A DNA stretch of 64,000 nt from Rallus limicola (lineage: Eukaryota; Chordata; Aves; Gruiformes; Rallidae): the NCBI GenBank assembly GCA_022605955.1, contig JAKCOZ010000021.1:15798161-15862160 (forward strand), in the 5' to 3' direction. The position numbers and the translations under genes are program-made. Under the pieces are notes generated by a model. That model saw only the letters and a program-made list of their open reading frames with translations. It had not been told where the DNA came from and did not search any database. Positions 11,846-23,265 of the stretch are shown here, piece by piece. Positions within the stretch are counted from its first letter, which is position 1, and every line of letters starts with the position of its first letter.

Positions 11846-14800
11846 GCTCCTGTGTCGCTCCAGGCATGTTTGATAGAACTGTCTTCCTGAAGGAAATTAG
11901 CAGAAAGAAAAAAAAAAACAAAACATAATAAAGTTTTTAAAAAATTATTTACAGATCTGATTTCTATGCAGAGGGGTCAGGGTGAAGGTGTGCAGCCACC
12001 CCCTGGTGCCAGCCACCACAAAGAGGAAAGGGCACAGTGTTTGCACACTTACCTATCACCAGCCAAAAAAAAAAACCAAACCAAAAATAGTTTATTATCC
12101 CTCCACGTCATGCTTTCCATGCTCAGCTTTGTATTCAGGCAGAGCACAGCAAGTCTCCCAGTGCTCCTGAGCCACAGCCCAGCACATCAGCTGTTGCCAT
12201 ATCACAAGGCACCTGTGGTTTTCCCTGTCTCCCCGGCGGCCTGGTGTTAGCTGAAGATAATTAGATCTCAATTAACACCAGGAAAGTTTTGAGCCTCTTC
12301 CCAGTATGGCTCTGCAGTTGGTCTTAGCAGAAGGCAGGGCTCTGTCCCCCTGCCCTGGACTAGGGTGGGATGTTGCTGCTTAGGGAGGGAGAGGGGTTTC
12401 TGCTATAAAACAGCCTTGGAGTGATGCCTCCCTGATAGGGATCTGGAGGACACCCCCTCCCGCCCCCCAGAAGCCCCAAAAGGAGCATCTACTGCCCTTG
12501 CAAGGGCACTGAGCGTGTCCTGGAACCCAGCACCCAGCAAGAGAGAAAAGACCCATGCCAGTGCCAGACTGTGCCAGCTCCAGCCCTCCCTGGTGCCGAA
12601 GCTGATTTCCAGCCCCGGGGTGCAGAGCCAGCCCTGCCTGCCTTGCTGGTGCCAACAGCTCCCAGGGCAGTTTGCTGGATCAGTACCCCCTTGGGCAGCC
12701 AGCACTGTGCAGATGTCCTCGTGTGCATGGGGAGCACAGGGATGCTGCATCTGTGGCGTGCAGGGACTGGCCGTGCCAGGGAGGGATGCCACAGTGTGCC
12801 AGGAACCTCTGATCCTCACAAACTGCTGGATCTCCCCACTGATGCGGAGCCAGCAGCTGGCTTGTGAGCTGCCCAGCTGCTTTTTCCCCTGACCTCTGAA
12901 TCACCTTGAGCCGCGCAGGCTGCGGGTGTTCGCTCTGCCATGGGATGCTGTGAATACTAAGGAGGCAGGGATGAAACTTCACCTCTGCAGCGGGGCTGGA
13001 TCAGGGTCAGCACAGGCACCGGGCAGCCACACCAGCTGTGCACACCCCAAAACTGGGCTGTGCTGCACAGGGGTGCACTGGAGGGGCCCGGAGGGACAGA
13101 AACATGTCCAGAGCCCTCCCAGTTCCTTCCCATTCCTGTTCCTGCTGTCTCCTCTGCTGGCTTGGGGCTCAGGTTTGCTGTCTCTCATCCCCATTTCACC
13201 ACTTCAGCCACGCAGGGGCATGCTCCCATCACCTACAGCCCTGTCCCGCTCCCTGGCCCTGCTCCATCTCCCAGGCTCGCTCCCTCCTCTCTCCATTTCT
13301 CTCCAAGCCCTCAGTCTCTCTCCTCCAGTGCTCCTGCAGATTCATTGTGAATTTTGGCACTGCTGTCTCTGACCTTGGCTGTCTCCCTCCTCTCTTTGGT
13401 CCTGTGCTGGCAGCATAAATCTTGGCTGTCTCCATCTCTCCTCCTCTTCCCTCAGTGCCAGCACCCTGGGGATGGAGTGGTCCTTGCCGGCTCCCAGCCC
13501 TACACTCACTCTGCCCAGGGCTGGGCTGGCAAAAACTTTTGGGGTGCCCACCCCACACCCTCCAGCTCTTCAAAGGCACAAAGCCACCTCCCAGCTCCCA
13601 TCCAGCAAAGGCAGTGGGATGCAGGGACAGCACGTATTCAGGATGTGTCCCTCTGCACCCACTGCAGATGTCCCACCAAGTATGTCTGTGGGTTTGGGGT
13701 GCAGGAGCAGTCCCCTGGGCAGCACAGCACCCCGACCCCATGGCATAGCATGGTACAGACCCCACTGCTGCATCACCTATGCACATCTATGTAGGAAGGC
13801 AGGTGGGAGCTAGGGCACTGCCTCTGCCCCCCAAGAATCCAGCCTCAGCATCCCAGGGTGCCCCAAAACAGACAGGGCTTGACCACAGCTCTGCTCAGGA
13901 GCAAACTGGTGGCATTTCTGGGTTGTTTTTTTTTTTTTTTTCTCAGGGAATTTGGCAGTGCTAGAGGCAGCAGTCCCTGGTGCTAGCGTGCTCTCCTCCC
14001 AGCCCTGCTCCTGCCTGCCTGTCTGTTCGCAGGGATGCTCCTGCCTGCTCCAGATCCATCTTTTCCTGCTGATTCGGGACAATCTGTGTCCCATGACCTA
14101 CTTGTCTCCAAGCATCTCCTGCCTTCCTGCAGAGTGGGTTGGTACTAAAGCCTCTCTAAATGTGGTTAACATGTCAGGATGCACTTACATTTATTTTTAA
14201 TTTTGCTTCTTTCTCGGCCCACTTCTAGCTGCATCCCTGGGGATGCTGTGCTGGGAAGCCTCTGCGTTTCCTCACAGCACAGTGACAGGAGACAGCTGGG
14301 TTGCAGCTCACACAACCTCCACTGCAAACCTCAAAAATAACAACATTATGTGTATTCCTGCCCTTGACACAGCAGAAGGTGATGGGAGACCCCAGCCCAT
14401 CCTGCAGCCCCCAGCCCTGCCACAACTTGGGTACCGGAGGCCCCGTGGGTTGGTCCTGTTTTGGGTAGCACTGTGTGACCCAGGATGGGTGGTCAGTGTC
14501 AACGTGAGCACATCACAGTGGGGGAAAAAAAAATGCAAGAAAATGGCTAATATTTATCCAGACGTTAATTTTTAACCGAAACTTTATAGAGTTTAATGAG
14601 GGAGCTGCCTAAGGAAGGATAATGTCACCCATCATTAACCTGCTGAGCAGCAGTGGCACAAGCCAGGCTGGCCCTGCCAGCACCAGCACCTGCATGGGTG
14701 CTGGGGGGGTCTGTCCAGCCCTCAGAAAATACAAATGCACCTCTTTAATTGTGCATGCACCCCCCCCCAAAGAAAAAATCTCTGAACCTCTGATCCATCG

Positions 14801-15830
14801 TAGCCATATTTAACAGAGTCTCCAGAGAAAGTCCCTACCTGTGTCATGCAATGGGTGGTAGGACACTTCCATCTGCTGTCCCCACGCAGGAAAATGCCCC
14901 AGCACCCTGGGTCGCATGGAGCTGAGTGTGACTGCAGAAGGACTCCCTGTGCACGGGGTGGAGGGGGGCTCAGGACACCGTCCACACATCCCTGCTGCGA
15001 GTCCCAGCGCTGCGAGCTCCCCCAGCACCAGCGGCAGCATCGCTGCATTCATCTAACAGGATCAGGGGCGAGCTGGGGAAGCTGCTGGAGGCATGTGAAT
15101 GTGCTGAAGGGAATGGCAACGTGATGGACAAATCTTCCCGGCAGCTTTCAGCAGCCCACCCGCTATCGCTCGGGATTTATGGCCACAGCCCCATCTCCAG
15201 GCAGCGCTCCAAAGGCAGAAATAGCACTCGTCTCATTAACAAACGAGCTAAAAGCATGCTGCTGCCAGCAGGTCATGGCTGGGGCTCGGGCCCAGCTCCA
15301 GTTTCAGGTCAGGGAAGAAGCAGAGCGCGGCACTAACACAAATGCTCTGGGAAAAGATGGATTAGATGGCAGGGTGAGAGCTGGGGGTGAACTGGGGGGG
15401 TCTGTGCTATGGGACTGTGGTGAGACCTCAGTGGGACTGTGGGGGGCAGCTAGGCTGGTCCAACGGCTTTGGGCAATGGGTACCACCATGGTCCCTTCTG
15501 GCCCGGGCTGGAGCATCTTGTGCCTGGACCAAAACCCACATCAAGCCCTGAATATTTTCCTGGGGATTTGGGGGACAGGCTTGGCTGGGCTGGAGCTCTC
15601 CCTGTTGCACTCAGGGCAGGGGGCTGTGTGGGTTTGGGATGCCATCCCAGCATCCCAGCATCCCAGCCCATCTCTTCCCCGACAGGGACAGATGGTTGTG
15701 GGGTGCCCAGCCAGCACCCCATGGGCACACACACCCCACCCCCCCTCCCCAGGCATTCCCCACGCTCTTTCCTGTACAAAACCTGCCACGCTGCTCTGTC
15801 CTCTCCACCTGTGCCCCTCCCCACGCAGCC
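11846..15830. other. Intergenic DNA between RAD21L1 and TMEM74B
   Basis: Many long frames are open on both strands because the DNA is GC-rich. None has recognisable domains, splice structure or conservation signals I can name. Short A or T runs and small AT islands occur (for example 11905-11960, 14515-14600 and 15120-15270). I see no gene. Confidence 0.5.
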
Positions 15831-15968
15831 CTCACCGGGGTGCCCACAGAGCATCCCTGCGCTGTCCAAGGGGGGGGGGGGCACACGGAGGGGTCCCTGT
15901 TGCAGGTGGGGTGTGTACAGAAGGTGCCGGTGCGCAACCGGGTGCGTGTGTGTGCCCCCCGGGGCAGC

Positions 15969-16036
15969 CCGTTGTGCGTGTCTGTGTGTCTGTGTGTCTG
16001 TGTGTCTGTGTGTCTGTGTGTGTGTGTGTGTGTGCG
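15969..16036. repeat. TGTGTCTG / (TG)n microsatellite
   Basis: Repeated tgtgtctg units passing into pure tg, lying at the left edge of the TMEM74B CpG island. Confidence 0.9.
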
Positions 16037-16039
16037 TGC

Positions 16040-16773
16040 GGCGGCTGTGTGCACCGGCGGGGCCGGCAGCTCGGGGCACCTACCGCCCGCCCCGCCCGCT
16101 GCTGCCGCTGCACCGGCACCGGCACCGGCCCGGGGAGCCGGGGACGCGGCGGGGGTAGGCAGCCCGGCGCGGGAGGCAGCTCGGTGCGGGCACCGGAGGG
16201 AGCGGAGAAGGGGGAGCGGAGCCCGGCGCGGGCACCGGGGAGCCGGCGGGGTGCGGGGACGGCGGAAAGAGGGCGGGGAGCGGCTGAGTGCGGGGACCGG
16301 GGAGACCGGGTGCGCTCCGGGGGACCGGCGGGAGGAGCGGGTCTGGGAGGGACGGACAGCCCGACGGGGGTCACAGGGACACGGGTCCCCCGGGGAGGGT
16401 CAGCCCGGTTCGGGGTGGTGGGTCGCGCGGTGGGAGCCCGGTTCGGGGAGGGGCAGAGCTGGGGAGGGGGGGAACCCGCTTCGGGCAGGCAGGTGCCGGT
16501 TCCGGGAGCAGCCCGGTTCGGGTAAGCGGGAGCCCGGGCGGAGGAGCAACCCGGTGCGGGGACCCGGGGGGTGGGATTGGCATCCCGGTCCGGTGAAGCG
16601 GTAGGAGGGAGCGGGGGGGAAGGGGGGGGAAACAGCCCAGTCCGGGGGAGGGGGGTGCCGGCTCCAGGGAGTGGCGGACATCCCGGTTCGGGAACCCGTC
16701 TCCGGGGAGGGCGGCGAGCATCCCGGTCCGGGTCCGCCGCTCACCTCTGGCCTCGCAGGCCGGCGGCGGCTCC
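16040..16773 (+). promoter_or_regulatory. TMEM74B CpG island with CCCGGTTCGGG-type palindrome cluster
   Basis: Extremely GC-rich 5' region of TMEM74B. Ten copies or near-copies of the imperfect palindrome cccggttcggg start at about 16404, 16437, 16475, 16495, 16512, 16550, 16584, 16636, 16682 and 16722, mostly 33-52 bp apart. Related agcccggcgcgggcaccggg units lie at 16160-16330. The array looks like a decayed minisatellite of about 35-40 bp units inside a promoter. An acceptor-like ctcgcag ends at 16758, 15 bp before the ATG, so a 5' UTR intron is possible. Confidence 0.65.
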
Positions 16774-17253
16774 ATGGCGTCCCCGCGGGCGGCGGAGCTG
16801 AGCAGCCCGGGCGAGGCGGCGGCGGGAGGCAGCGGCGGGGGCCCGGCGGGTCCCGGCGTGGGCCCGGGGCTGGCGCTGGCGCTGGGCTGCGCGCTGAGCG
16901 GCGCGGCGCTGGTGGTGCTGGCGGGGGCCGTGCCGCGGGCGGCGCGTCCCGACCCGGCGGTGCCGGCGCGGCAGATGGAGCGGCTGGAGGCGCGGGCGGC
17001 TCGGCTCCGCGCCCGCCTGGACCGCTGCACCGTGGCCGGGCTGGCTTTGCTGGCCCTGGGCGGGCTGCTGCTCGCCGCCTTGCTGCTGGCCGCCGCCGCC
17101 GCCCGCCGCCGCGCCCGGGCCGCCCGCCGCACCGGCGGCACCTACGGCTCGGTGCGCCTGAGGATGCGGAGGGTGTCGACCGAAGGGACGCGGGCGCTGC
17201 TGGAGAGCCAGCTCAGCCCCCCGCCCCAGCCCCCCGAGGGGCCGGACTCCTAG
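16774..17253 (+). CDS. TMEM74B: TMEM74B, two-pass membrane protein (159 aa, single coding exon)
   Basis: Small membrane protein of the TMEM74/TMEM74B family, related to a lysosome/autophagy-linked protein; its own role is unclear. Family marks are VPRA (53-56), D60-P61, QMERLEAR (67-74), L82-D-R-C85 before the second helix, and TYGSVRLRMR near the C-terminus. Two hydrophobic helices lie at about 33-53 and 85-110, with an Arg cluster after the second that should face the cytosol. The ATG at 16774 sits in ggctccATGG, a good initiation context. Mammalian proteins are near 256 aa; here the acidic N-terminal region before helix 1 is replaced by a Gly/Ala/Pro-rich stretch of about 30 residues. Composition is strongly Ala/Arg-biased, following the local GC content. 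It diverges from RAD21L1 on its left and converges with PSMF1 on its right. Confidence 0.88.
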   Translation: MASPRAAELSSPGEAAAGGSGGGPAGPGVGPGLALALGCALSGAALVVLAGAVPRAARPDPAVPARQMERLEARAARLRARLDRCTVAGLALLALGGLLLAALLLAAAAARRRARAARRTGGTYGSVRLRMRRVSTEGTRALLESQLSPPPQPPEGPDS

Positions 17254-18098
17254 CCCCGCATGCCCCGGGGACCCCACGCCGCCGGCAGAAGCGGGGCTCC
17301 CCTCGCCGCACCCCAGCACCGAGGCCATCTGGTGAGGCTTCGTCCACGCCTCCCTGGCAGCCTTCAACCGCCTTCCTCGCCTCCTCGGACGGTGTTCCCC
17401 TCCAGCAGCACCGGAGTGATGTGATTTTGGGATGTCCCGCTGGACTTCACGGCCTCTGCCTGGGCTGTTCCCCACCACTGGCACCAGGACAGCGTGGTCT
17501 GCACACACCTTGCTCCCCTCCCTGGCGCCTTCCCGGATGGGGTCCTGCCCGCAGGCATCAGGGTGGCAGCACCTTTGAGACACCCTTGGGATTCCCGTGC
17601 CATGGCCAGCTGCAGCCTGGGATGGAACTTCTCATCTTCTGCCACCAGTGACCTTTTTTAGCAATAGTTTCTGGTAAAACTCTTGTGGCGCAGAGTTCGT
17701 GCTTGCACCTCTCTGGGGAGAAGAGAAGGACACAGCAAGTGTAACTACCGTTCCTGTGGGGTGGGGTCCAGCCCCCCACCACCCCCAAACACTTGCACCC
17801 CTCCAGCCCTACTCCAGAGAGTGGGATGAAGGCTGGGACATGTGCCAGCACTGTACCGAGCATCCTGCTCCCACCAGCAACCCCAAAACAGCCTACTCAG
17901 AAATCATGGTGCTCTGTCTGTAGGAGAGAGGACAATTCCCAATGCCTCAAACGATGCGTTTCTTCTCTCCCCGGGTTAGACAGGCAGCTCTGCCCATGGG
18001 GTGCCCGTGCATGAGCCTTTGTGCTGATGGGGAGAGGCATTGTCTGTGGTGTGAGGGTAAAATCGCATCTCGGGAATTAAACATGAAGCGTCATTAAA
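17254..18098 (+). other. TMEM74B: Probable TMEM74B 3' UTR
   Basis: GC content falls away after the stop codon. Two ATTAAA poly(A)-like hexamers lie at 18076-18081 and 18093-18098, with an AATAAA at 18890-18895 as a more distal option. No other coding sequence is seen. Confidence 0.4.
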
Positions 18099-19153
18099 GC
18101 ACAATGCTCTGTGGAGAGAAAAATGGGTCTGAGCAGGATGCTGAGAACGGGAAATAATTATCCCATAGGAAAATGCAGAGCCACAAAAGGTGGTGTTTGT
18201 CATGAACTGCCACCAGCTTTTAATCCAGCCCATAAATTATTCACTTTAAATGTTTCCAGACAGAGACAAATCTCTCTGGACAGCCCAGCACAAGAGGAAA
18301 GTCATTTTTACACGTGGTGCAAGTGCCTGGGTCAGGTTTTATTTCAGGTCTTCCCAGTGTCCCCCTTGTATGCTGGGGATGGCATCCTCAGCCTGGTGTT
18401 TCCATCTCTAGTGCTTCATAGCCAGTCCCTCCTGTTGCTGCAAAGGGCCACGTGTCCCTCTCCCTGTCACCACATCACCGGTCCACACACACTATTTATT
18501 GTAGGTCCCAGGAAACAACCTCAAATGACCTCACACCTGCAGCCCAGGCACCTTCCCCTGGGATTAAACCATGCATGGGATGAAACTGGTGGCTGTGCTG
18601 TGCTGCTGTGCCCCAAAGAGACGTTCCCTCTCCCCACATCCCGGGAGTGAATGGCTGCAAGCAAAGCCTGCAGCGGCAAGGGAAGGGCCAACGCAGGGCA
18701 GGGGGTGCCAGTGTCATCACAGCTCTCATGGAGGGGCTGATCCCAGGGGCAGCCACCCCAGGAAAGGGAGGAAACCCCCCGGCCAAGGTCTGCTGAGGGA
18801 GCCATGGGTGTTTGCAAGGAGACTCCCCCACAGAAGGTAGAAGTCCTTCCTGTGACTCCCAGCGCCATACCTGCAAGCTTGGGTTAGAAAATAAACTCAT
18901 TAGAGGGAGAAATCACCCTCATCCATTTTTGTCACTTAAAATAAGATGAAAACACTCTTTCTAGGTAGAAAGGCTGAGCCTGTTTGGAGGTTTCGCCTTC
19001 CAAGCACCTGCTTTATGTGGGTGTGAGAAATACTCCTGTGAACTGGAGCACGAGGATGCTCCAGACAGTGTATGGGAAGGGGCCATGTGTTGTCAGCGTG
19101 CTGCTGGGCTGTCCCTCAAGGACCTGCAGGACTGAGGGGAAGCCTCCTGATTG

Positions 19154-19188
<35 letters not shown>

Positions 19189-22117
19189 AGGTGAATGAAG
19201 TGTGTCAAGGAAGGGGTGCCGTTAAAGAAGAGCCCCCATCAAGAGCTCCAGGACTGGGAAGTGATTTTGTACAGAGTCCACCTGGGGCTGAGGCAGAGGG
19301 TGGCTGTGGTTGGAGGGGGGGACACGGTGCTGCTGGTGGTGGCCCCAGAGCTGCTTTGCCTCCTCTTGCAGCCGGCTGCTCTGTGCTCCCTCCTTGCATC
19401 AGCCTGGCTGCCCTTCAGGGGCTGGGGAGGAGCAGTGCCGCTGTTTTGAGGCGCTGCCCTGCGATGGCTGACGTGCAGGGGTGTGTTTAGGAAGCACATC
19501 AGATACTCCAGGGTGGTGAGAAGAATCTGGCTGGGAAAGGTGACCTGATGCTGTGCAGCTCAGGTGGGATGAGGGTTGCAGGGCGGTGTCCGGGTTCTTT
19601 ACGCACCCATGGGAATTAGGGGCTGGTGGGTGGGTTGTTGGCACCTTTGAGATATCCCAGAATAAGTCCCCCCTGTTCCCTGTAGGTGCAGTGACAGCAG
19701 CCCATTTCTGGGACTTCTCTGCTTTCTGTGGGTGAAGCTGGAGTTGCAGGAGGTGTGGGGTGAGCACTGGGGAGGAGCGGGTGGCACCATGCCCGGCGGT
19801 GAGGGGAAGGGTCCTGCTGAAGGTGCTGGACAGCAGCCCGGGACCCGCGGCCTCCGTGCAAAGCGGGGACAAGGGCCACTGCCTCGTTCTTCGCAAGGCT
19901 GCACCTCGGGCAGGTCGTCCTGACACCACGGGGATGGGCAGCACGGCCGCAGGAAGAGGCTCAAGGCCGGCTGCTCCCGGCAGTGCCGCTGCTCAGCCCG
20001 TGGAGGTGCAGGCAGCGCATCCTCGTCCCCCTCGCTCGGCACAGAGGTCTCCAGTCCCCCAGCAAGGGAGCTTGGAGGGTGTCTCTGCTCGTGCCAGGGG
20101 TGAGCAAAGGGGGAACAGCCCAGCATGCCTTTCCCAGTCCCATGTAACACGGGATGCTTTGTCTTCCTGTCTGTGCAATAGGCACCGAGGTTCCTCCCTC
20201 GCGTCACGCGCGGGATCCCAGGGCCGGAGCATCGTCTGCAGGGTAATTAGCAGCACCAGGGGCTCTGCCTCTGGGACTGTGCAGGGCAGATGCCACTGGG
20301 CTGGGCGGGCTGGCAGATGGCCTGAAGGACTCTCCAGGGATCTCAAGCCATTACCAATAATCCAGTGTCTTTCTTCAAACGTGCTGTGGAAGCGCCCGGC
20401 CGGTGCTGCGGGAGGGAGGGAGGGCTGTGCCTGTGCCAAGACCGCACACGCCAGCCCCAGCCGCTCTTCACAGCCTCCCCAGAACATTAACTGGAGGTGC
20501 TCTGCTTGCTGTGCTCCCTTGCATGTTAATGTGCCACATCACTTAGGTTTATCAGCAGCCGTGCCAGGGATGGGGACACACGCCCAGGGACTGGGGCCAT
20601 CCCTTCTGCGGGCAGGAGAGCTTCCCCTTGCAGTCACCATGCTCGGTGTGATACGAGCCCGCAGCAGGGACAGCTGCCCCCAAACTGTGCTTGGGGAATG
20701 GGGTCTGTGCCCCTCCACCAGCCCTGCAGACAGAGCAAGGAATGTGCTTGGGATCACTGGTACCCAGGGAGCCACCTCCACTGCACCCCAGGCCCTTTGG
20801 TGTGAGCTAAGCCAACCACAGGGATGTTCTGCTGTCCCCAGCACCCTCTGACCTGGAGAGGATCCTTGTCTCCTTTTACCCATCCTCTGAGCAGAGGGGA
20901 CAGCCCCAGGGAGCCCCAGGCTCAGGCACTGGGCCTGCAGCAGGCACAGCTCAATGCTGGGCACTTACCCCCTTTACAACCCTCCTCCTTTTCCACCTGC
21001 TCCCCCAGCTGCACGGCAGCTCCAACCCACTGGGGCAGAACGCTGCAGACAAAAGATTGTTTATCAGGACCCGCCACAGCCTCTCCCGGCGCTGGCTCGC
21101 TTTAATTAGCCCCATCAAAGCCGTCTGCCTCTCTCCCTCCTGAAAGGTTGCAGAACATGATTAATTCAGGCACAGAAAGCAGCCGCCTCCTGCAGAGAGG
21201 GGCCCCTCTGATAAGGCCAAAGCCGTTTCCTCTCCCTGCAGCACCCTGTGTCTCTCATCCCCGTGCAGCAAGGTTGGGGGCTTCTTTCTCTGGGGATGAA
21301 GCTGTGGATGGGCTCAGCTGAAGGTCTGGAGGGGACAAGCAGGAGGAATGGCCCAGGGTCTCTCTCTCTCTCTCCCCATCCTACCCATCCTGCAAGTGCT
21401 GCCGCTCTCAGCCTTGCTCAGGGGCACCGTCCACTGCCCATCTGTGGGTCTGTAGTTGGGACTGTCCACCAAAGGCCCCAGGGACATGCAGCAGGGATGG
21501 GATGAGATGAGATGAGGTGGGGTGGGACATCCCTGCCAGACCTGAGCTCACACCATTTCTTGCAAACACAAAGGGCCACACATGAGCCCTGGGGAAGAGG
21601 CAGGGGATGCTCTAGCTGCTCTCAGAACTGCATTTCCACAGCCAGCCCTCCCCACTCCCACCTGCGTGCAGCCCCAGGGTCACACACGACCTATCTCAGC
21701 TTTATTAGCTGTGTTTGTAGGCAAAGGGTTTTAAACAGGAAAAATCCTTTGGGGAAAATAAAGAGGGGGGGGGGGGAAGGGGGGAAGGGAATCACTTCCC
21801 CCTTTTTATTTACGCCAGCGCGGCTGCACGCAGCGCACCACCAGCATCCCAAACCCTGGAGAGCCAATTACCACGAGGAGCACAGCCAGAGCCAGGGCTG
21901 GGCTGTTCCCCACTTCATTTTCTTAATACAGTCACATCATCTGGGAAAAGCACCACTGCTCTGGGGAAGGCACAAAGCGGGTTCCCAGTAGGAATCCTCC
22001 ACCCCAGGAAAGGCAGGCAGGGGCTGGGCAGAGCTCTGGGGTTTCCTTTTGCAGGGTGGGGAGAAAGGGGCTGGGAGACACCCCCAGCAAGCACTAACAC
22101 AGCACTGATGTCAGGTT
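18099..22117. other. Intergenic DNA between the TMEM74B and PSMF1 3' ends
   Basis: No gene recognised. It contains a (TA)n run at 19158-19186 and AT-rich islands with homeobox-like TAAT cores at 18120-18260 and 21080-21170 (see findings). Long GC-rich open frames on both strands look like chance. Confidence 0.5.
19158..19186. repeat. (TA)n microsatellite
   Basis: About 13-14 uninterrupted TA units in otherwise ordinary sequence. Confidence 0.95.
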
Positions 22118-23265
22118 TTTATTTCCATCTCATGAATATCCTTCCAAGAAATCAAGCCACGAGAAGAAAAAAAAATAATATGAACCCTTCAGAAGATAGA
22201 TGAGCTGCAACCCCAAAATTAACTGACCTGGAGGGAGCTGTGGGAAAGGGAAATGGCTTGCAGAACTCAGGAGCCTGAGCCTGTAGGTATCAGCCATCCT
22301 CCAGGAGCTGTTTGGCAGAGTCCAGCCAGGCAGAGCCACACCAGCCTTGTGCAACAGGACTGATGTCCTGTAAACCCCTCCTGCCCAGCAAATCCCACAG
22401 CCAAGCTGAACCCCTGTGTGCAGCCCCAGAAGAGCCTTGGCTCCACCGTGCCTGGAGAGCCAAGGCTGGACACAACAGGACTGCATGGGTACCAAGCACC
22501 CTCCCTCCCATCGCTCCTGCGTGGTGCTCGGTGGGCAGCCCTCGCCACACTGCTGGCAGGGCTTCACCTGTACCCCAGGAATGCAAAACATGACAGCTCC
22601 AGGAGAGAGGGCACGACGTGGGGATATGAATTCAATAGATCTCCTCTCACGCACATCAACAGCTTTGCCAGGGATGCTCTAACGCCAGTGGGCACAGCCA
22701 TGGGGACGCTGATCTCGGCTGCTGCTGGGGCTGTGCCCAGGGAGGCAGGGGTCTGGCTCTCTACTGCACAGATCAGCCCCTCACTTGGGTAAAGAGTGAG
22801 AAAGAAACCATCTCTGGTGGGGAGTCCACTCCAGCTGTCACCTTCAGTGAGGCTACTGCAGCTCCCCAGCACAGGAGCGGCGAGACGCCAGCTCAGTCCT
22901 CCCCACTGACCGCTGGTGTAACCCCAGCGAAGCCACCTCAGAGAAGCAGAGGAAACCCCACAGCACCCAGATTGTTCTCAGAGGGCTAGGATGCACCCCA
23001 CACTGCCACCTCACACGGGGCAGGTCCATTTCAGCTGGGTGCAAACAGCTGGGCACCCTCAGAGGAGCACAGAAAGAAATGAACCTACTGCCTCGTCTTC
23101 TGTCCTGCACAGAGGGAAACCTTTATAGCTGCTGAGACACAGGGGAGAAGAAAAACGCTGCTGAAAAGACCAAAGTCTAAGGAAGGGGGAGTGAAGAGGG
23201 GAAAGTGCTCCTCCTTCCCAGGAGACCGCTCTGTCCACAGCCATGGCAAGCCCTGCGATGACTCC
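22118..23265 (-). other. PSMF1: Probable PSMF1 3' UTR with poly(A) signal
   Basis: Downstream of the PSMF1 stop on the minus strand. The plus-strand tttatt at 22118-22123 is an AATAAA signal on the PSMF1 strand, about 1.1 kb after the stop. A second candidate is near 21808. No other gene is seen here. Confidence 0.45.

Noticed and set aside
11846..15830. Possible C20orf202 homologue between RAD21L1 and TMEM74B
   Set aside because: Human has a small gene here, but I could not recognise any exon of it in this interval.
15179..16525. 448-codon plus-strand open frame across the microsatellite and CpG island
   Set aside because: It runs through a TG repeat and palindromic GC units, so its protein is a repeat artefact. 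Opposite-strand frames are equally open.
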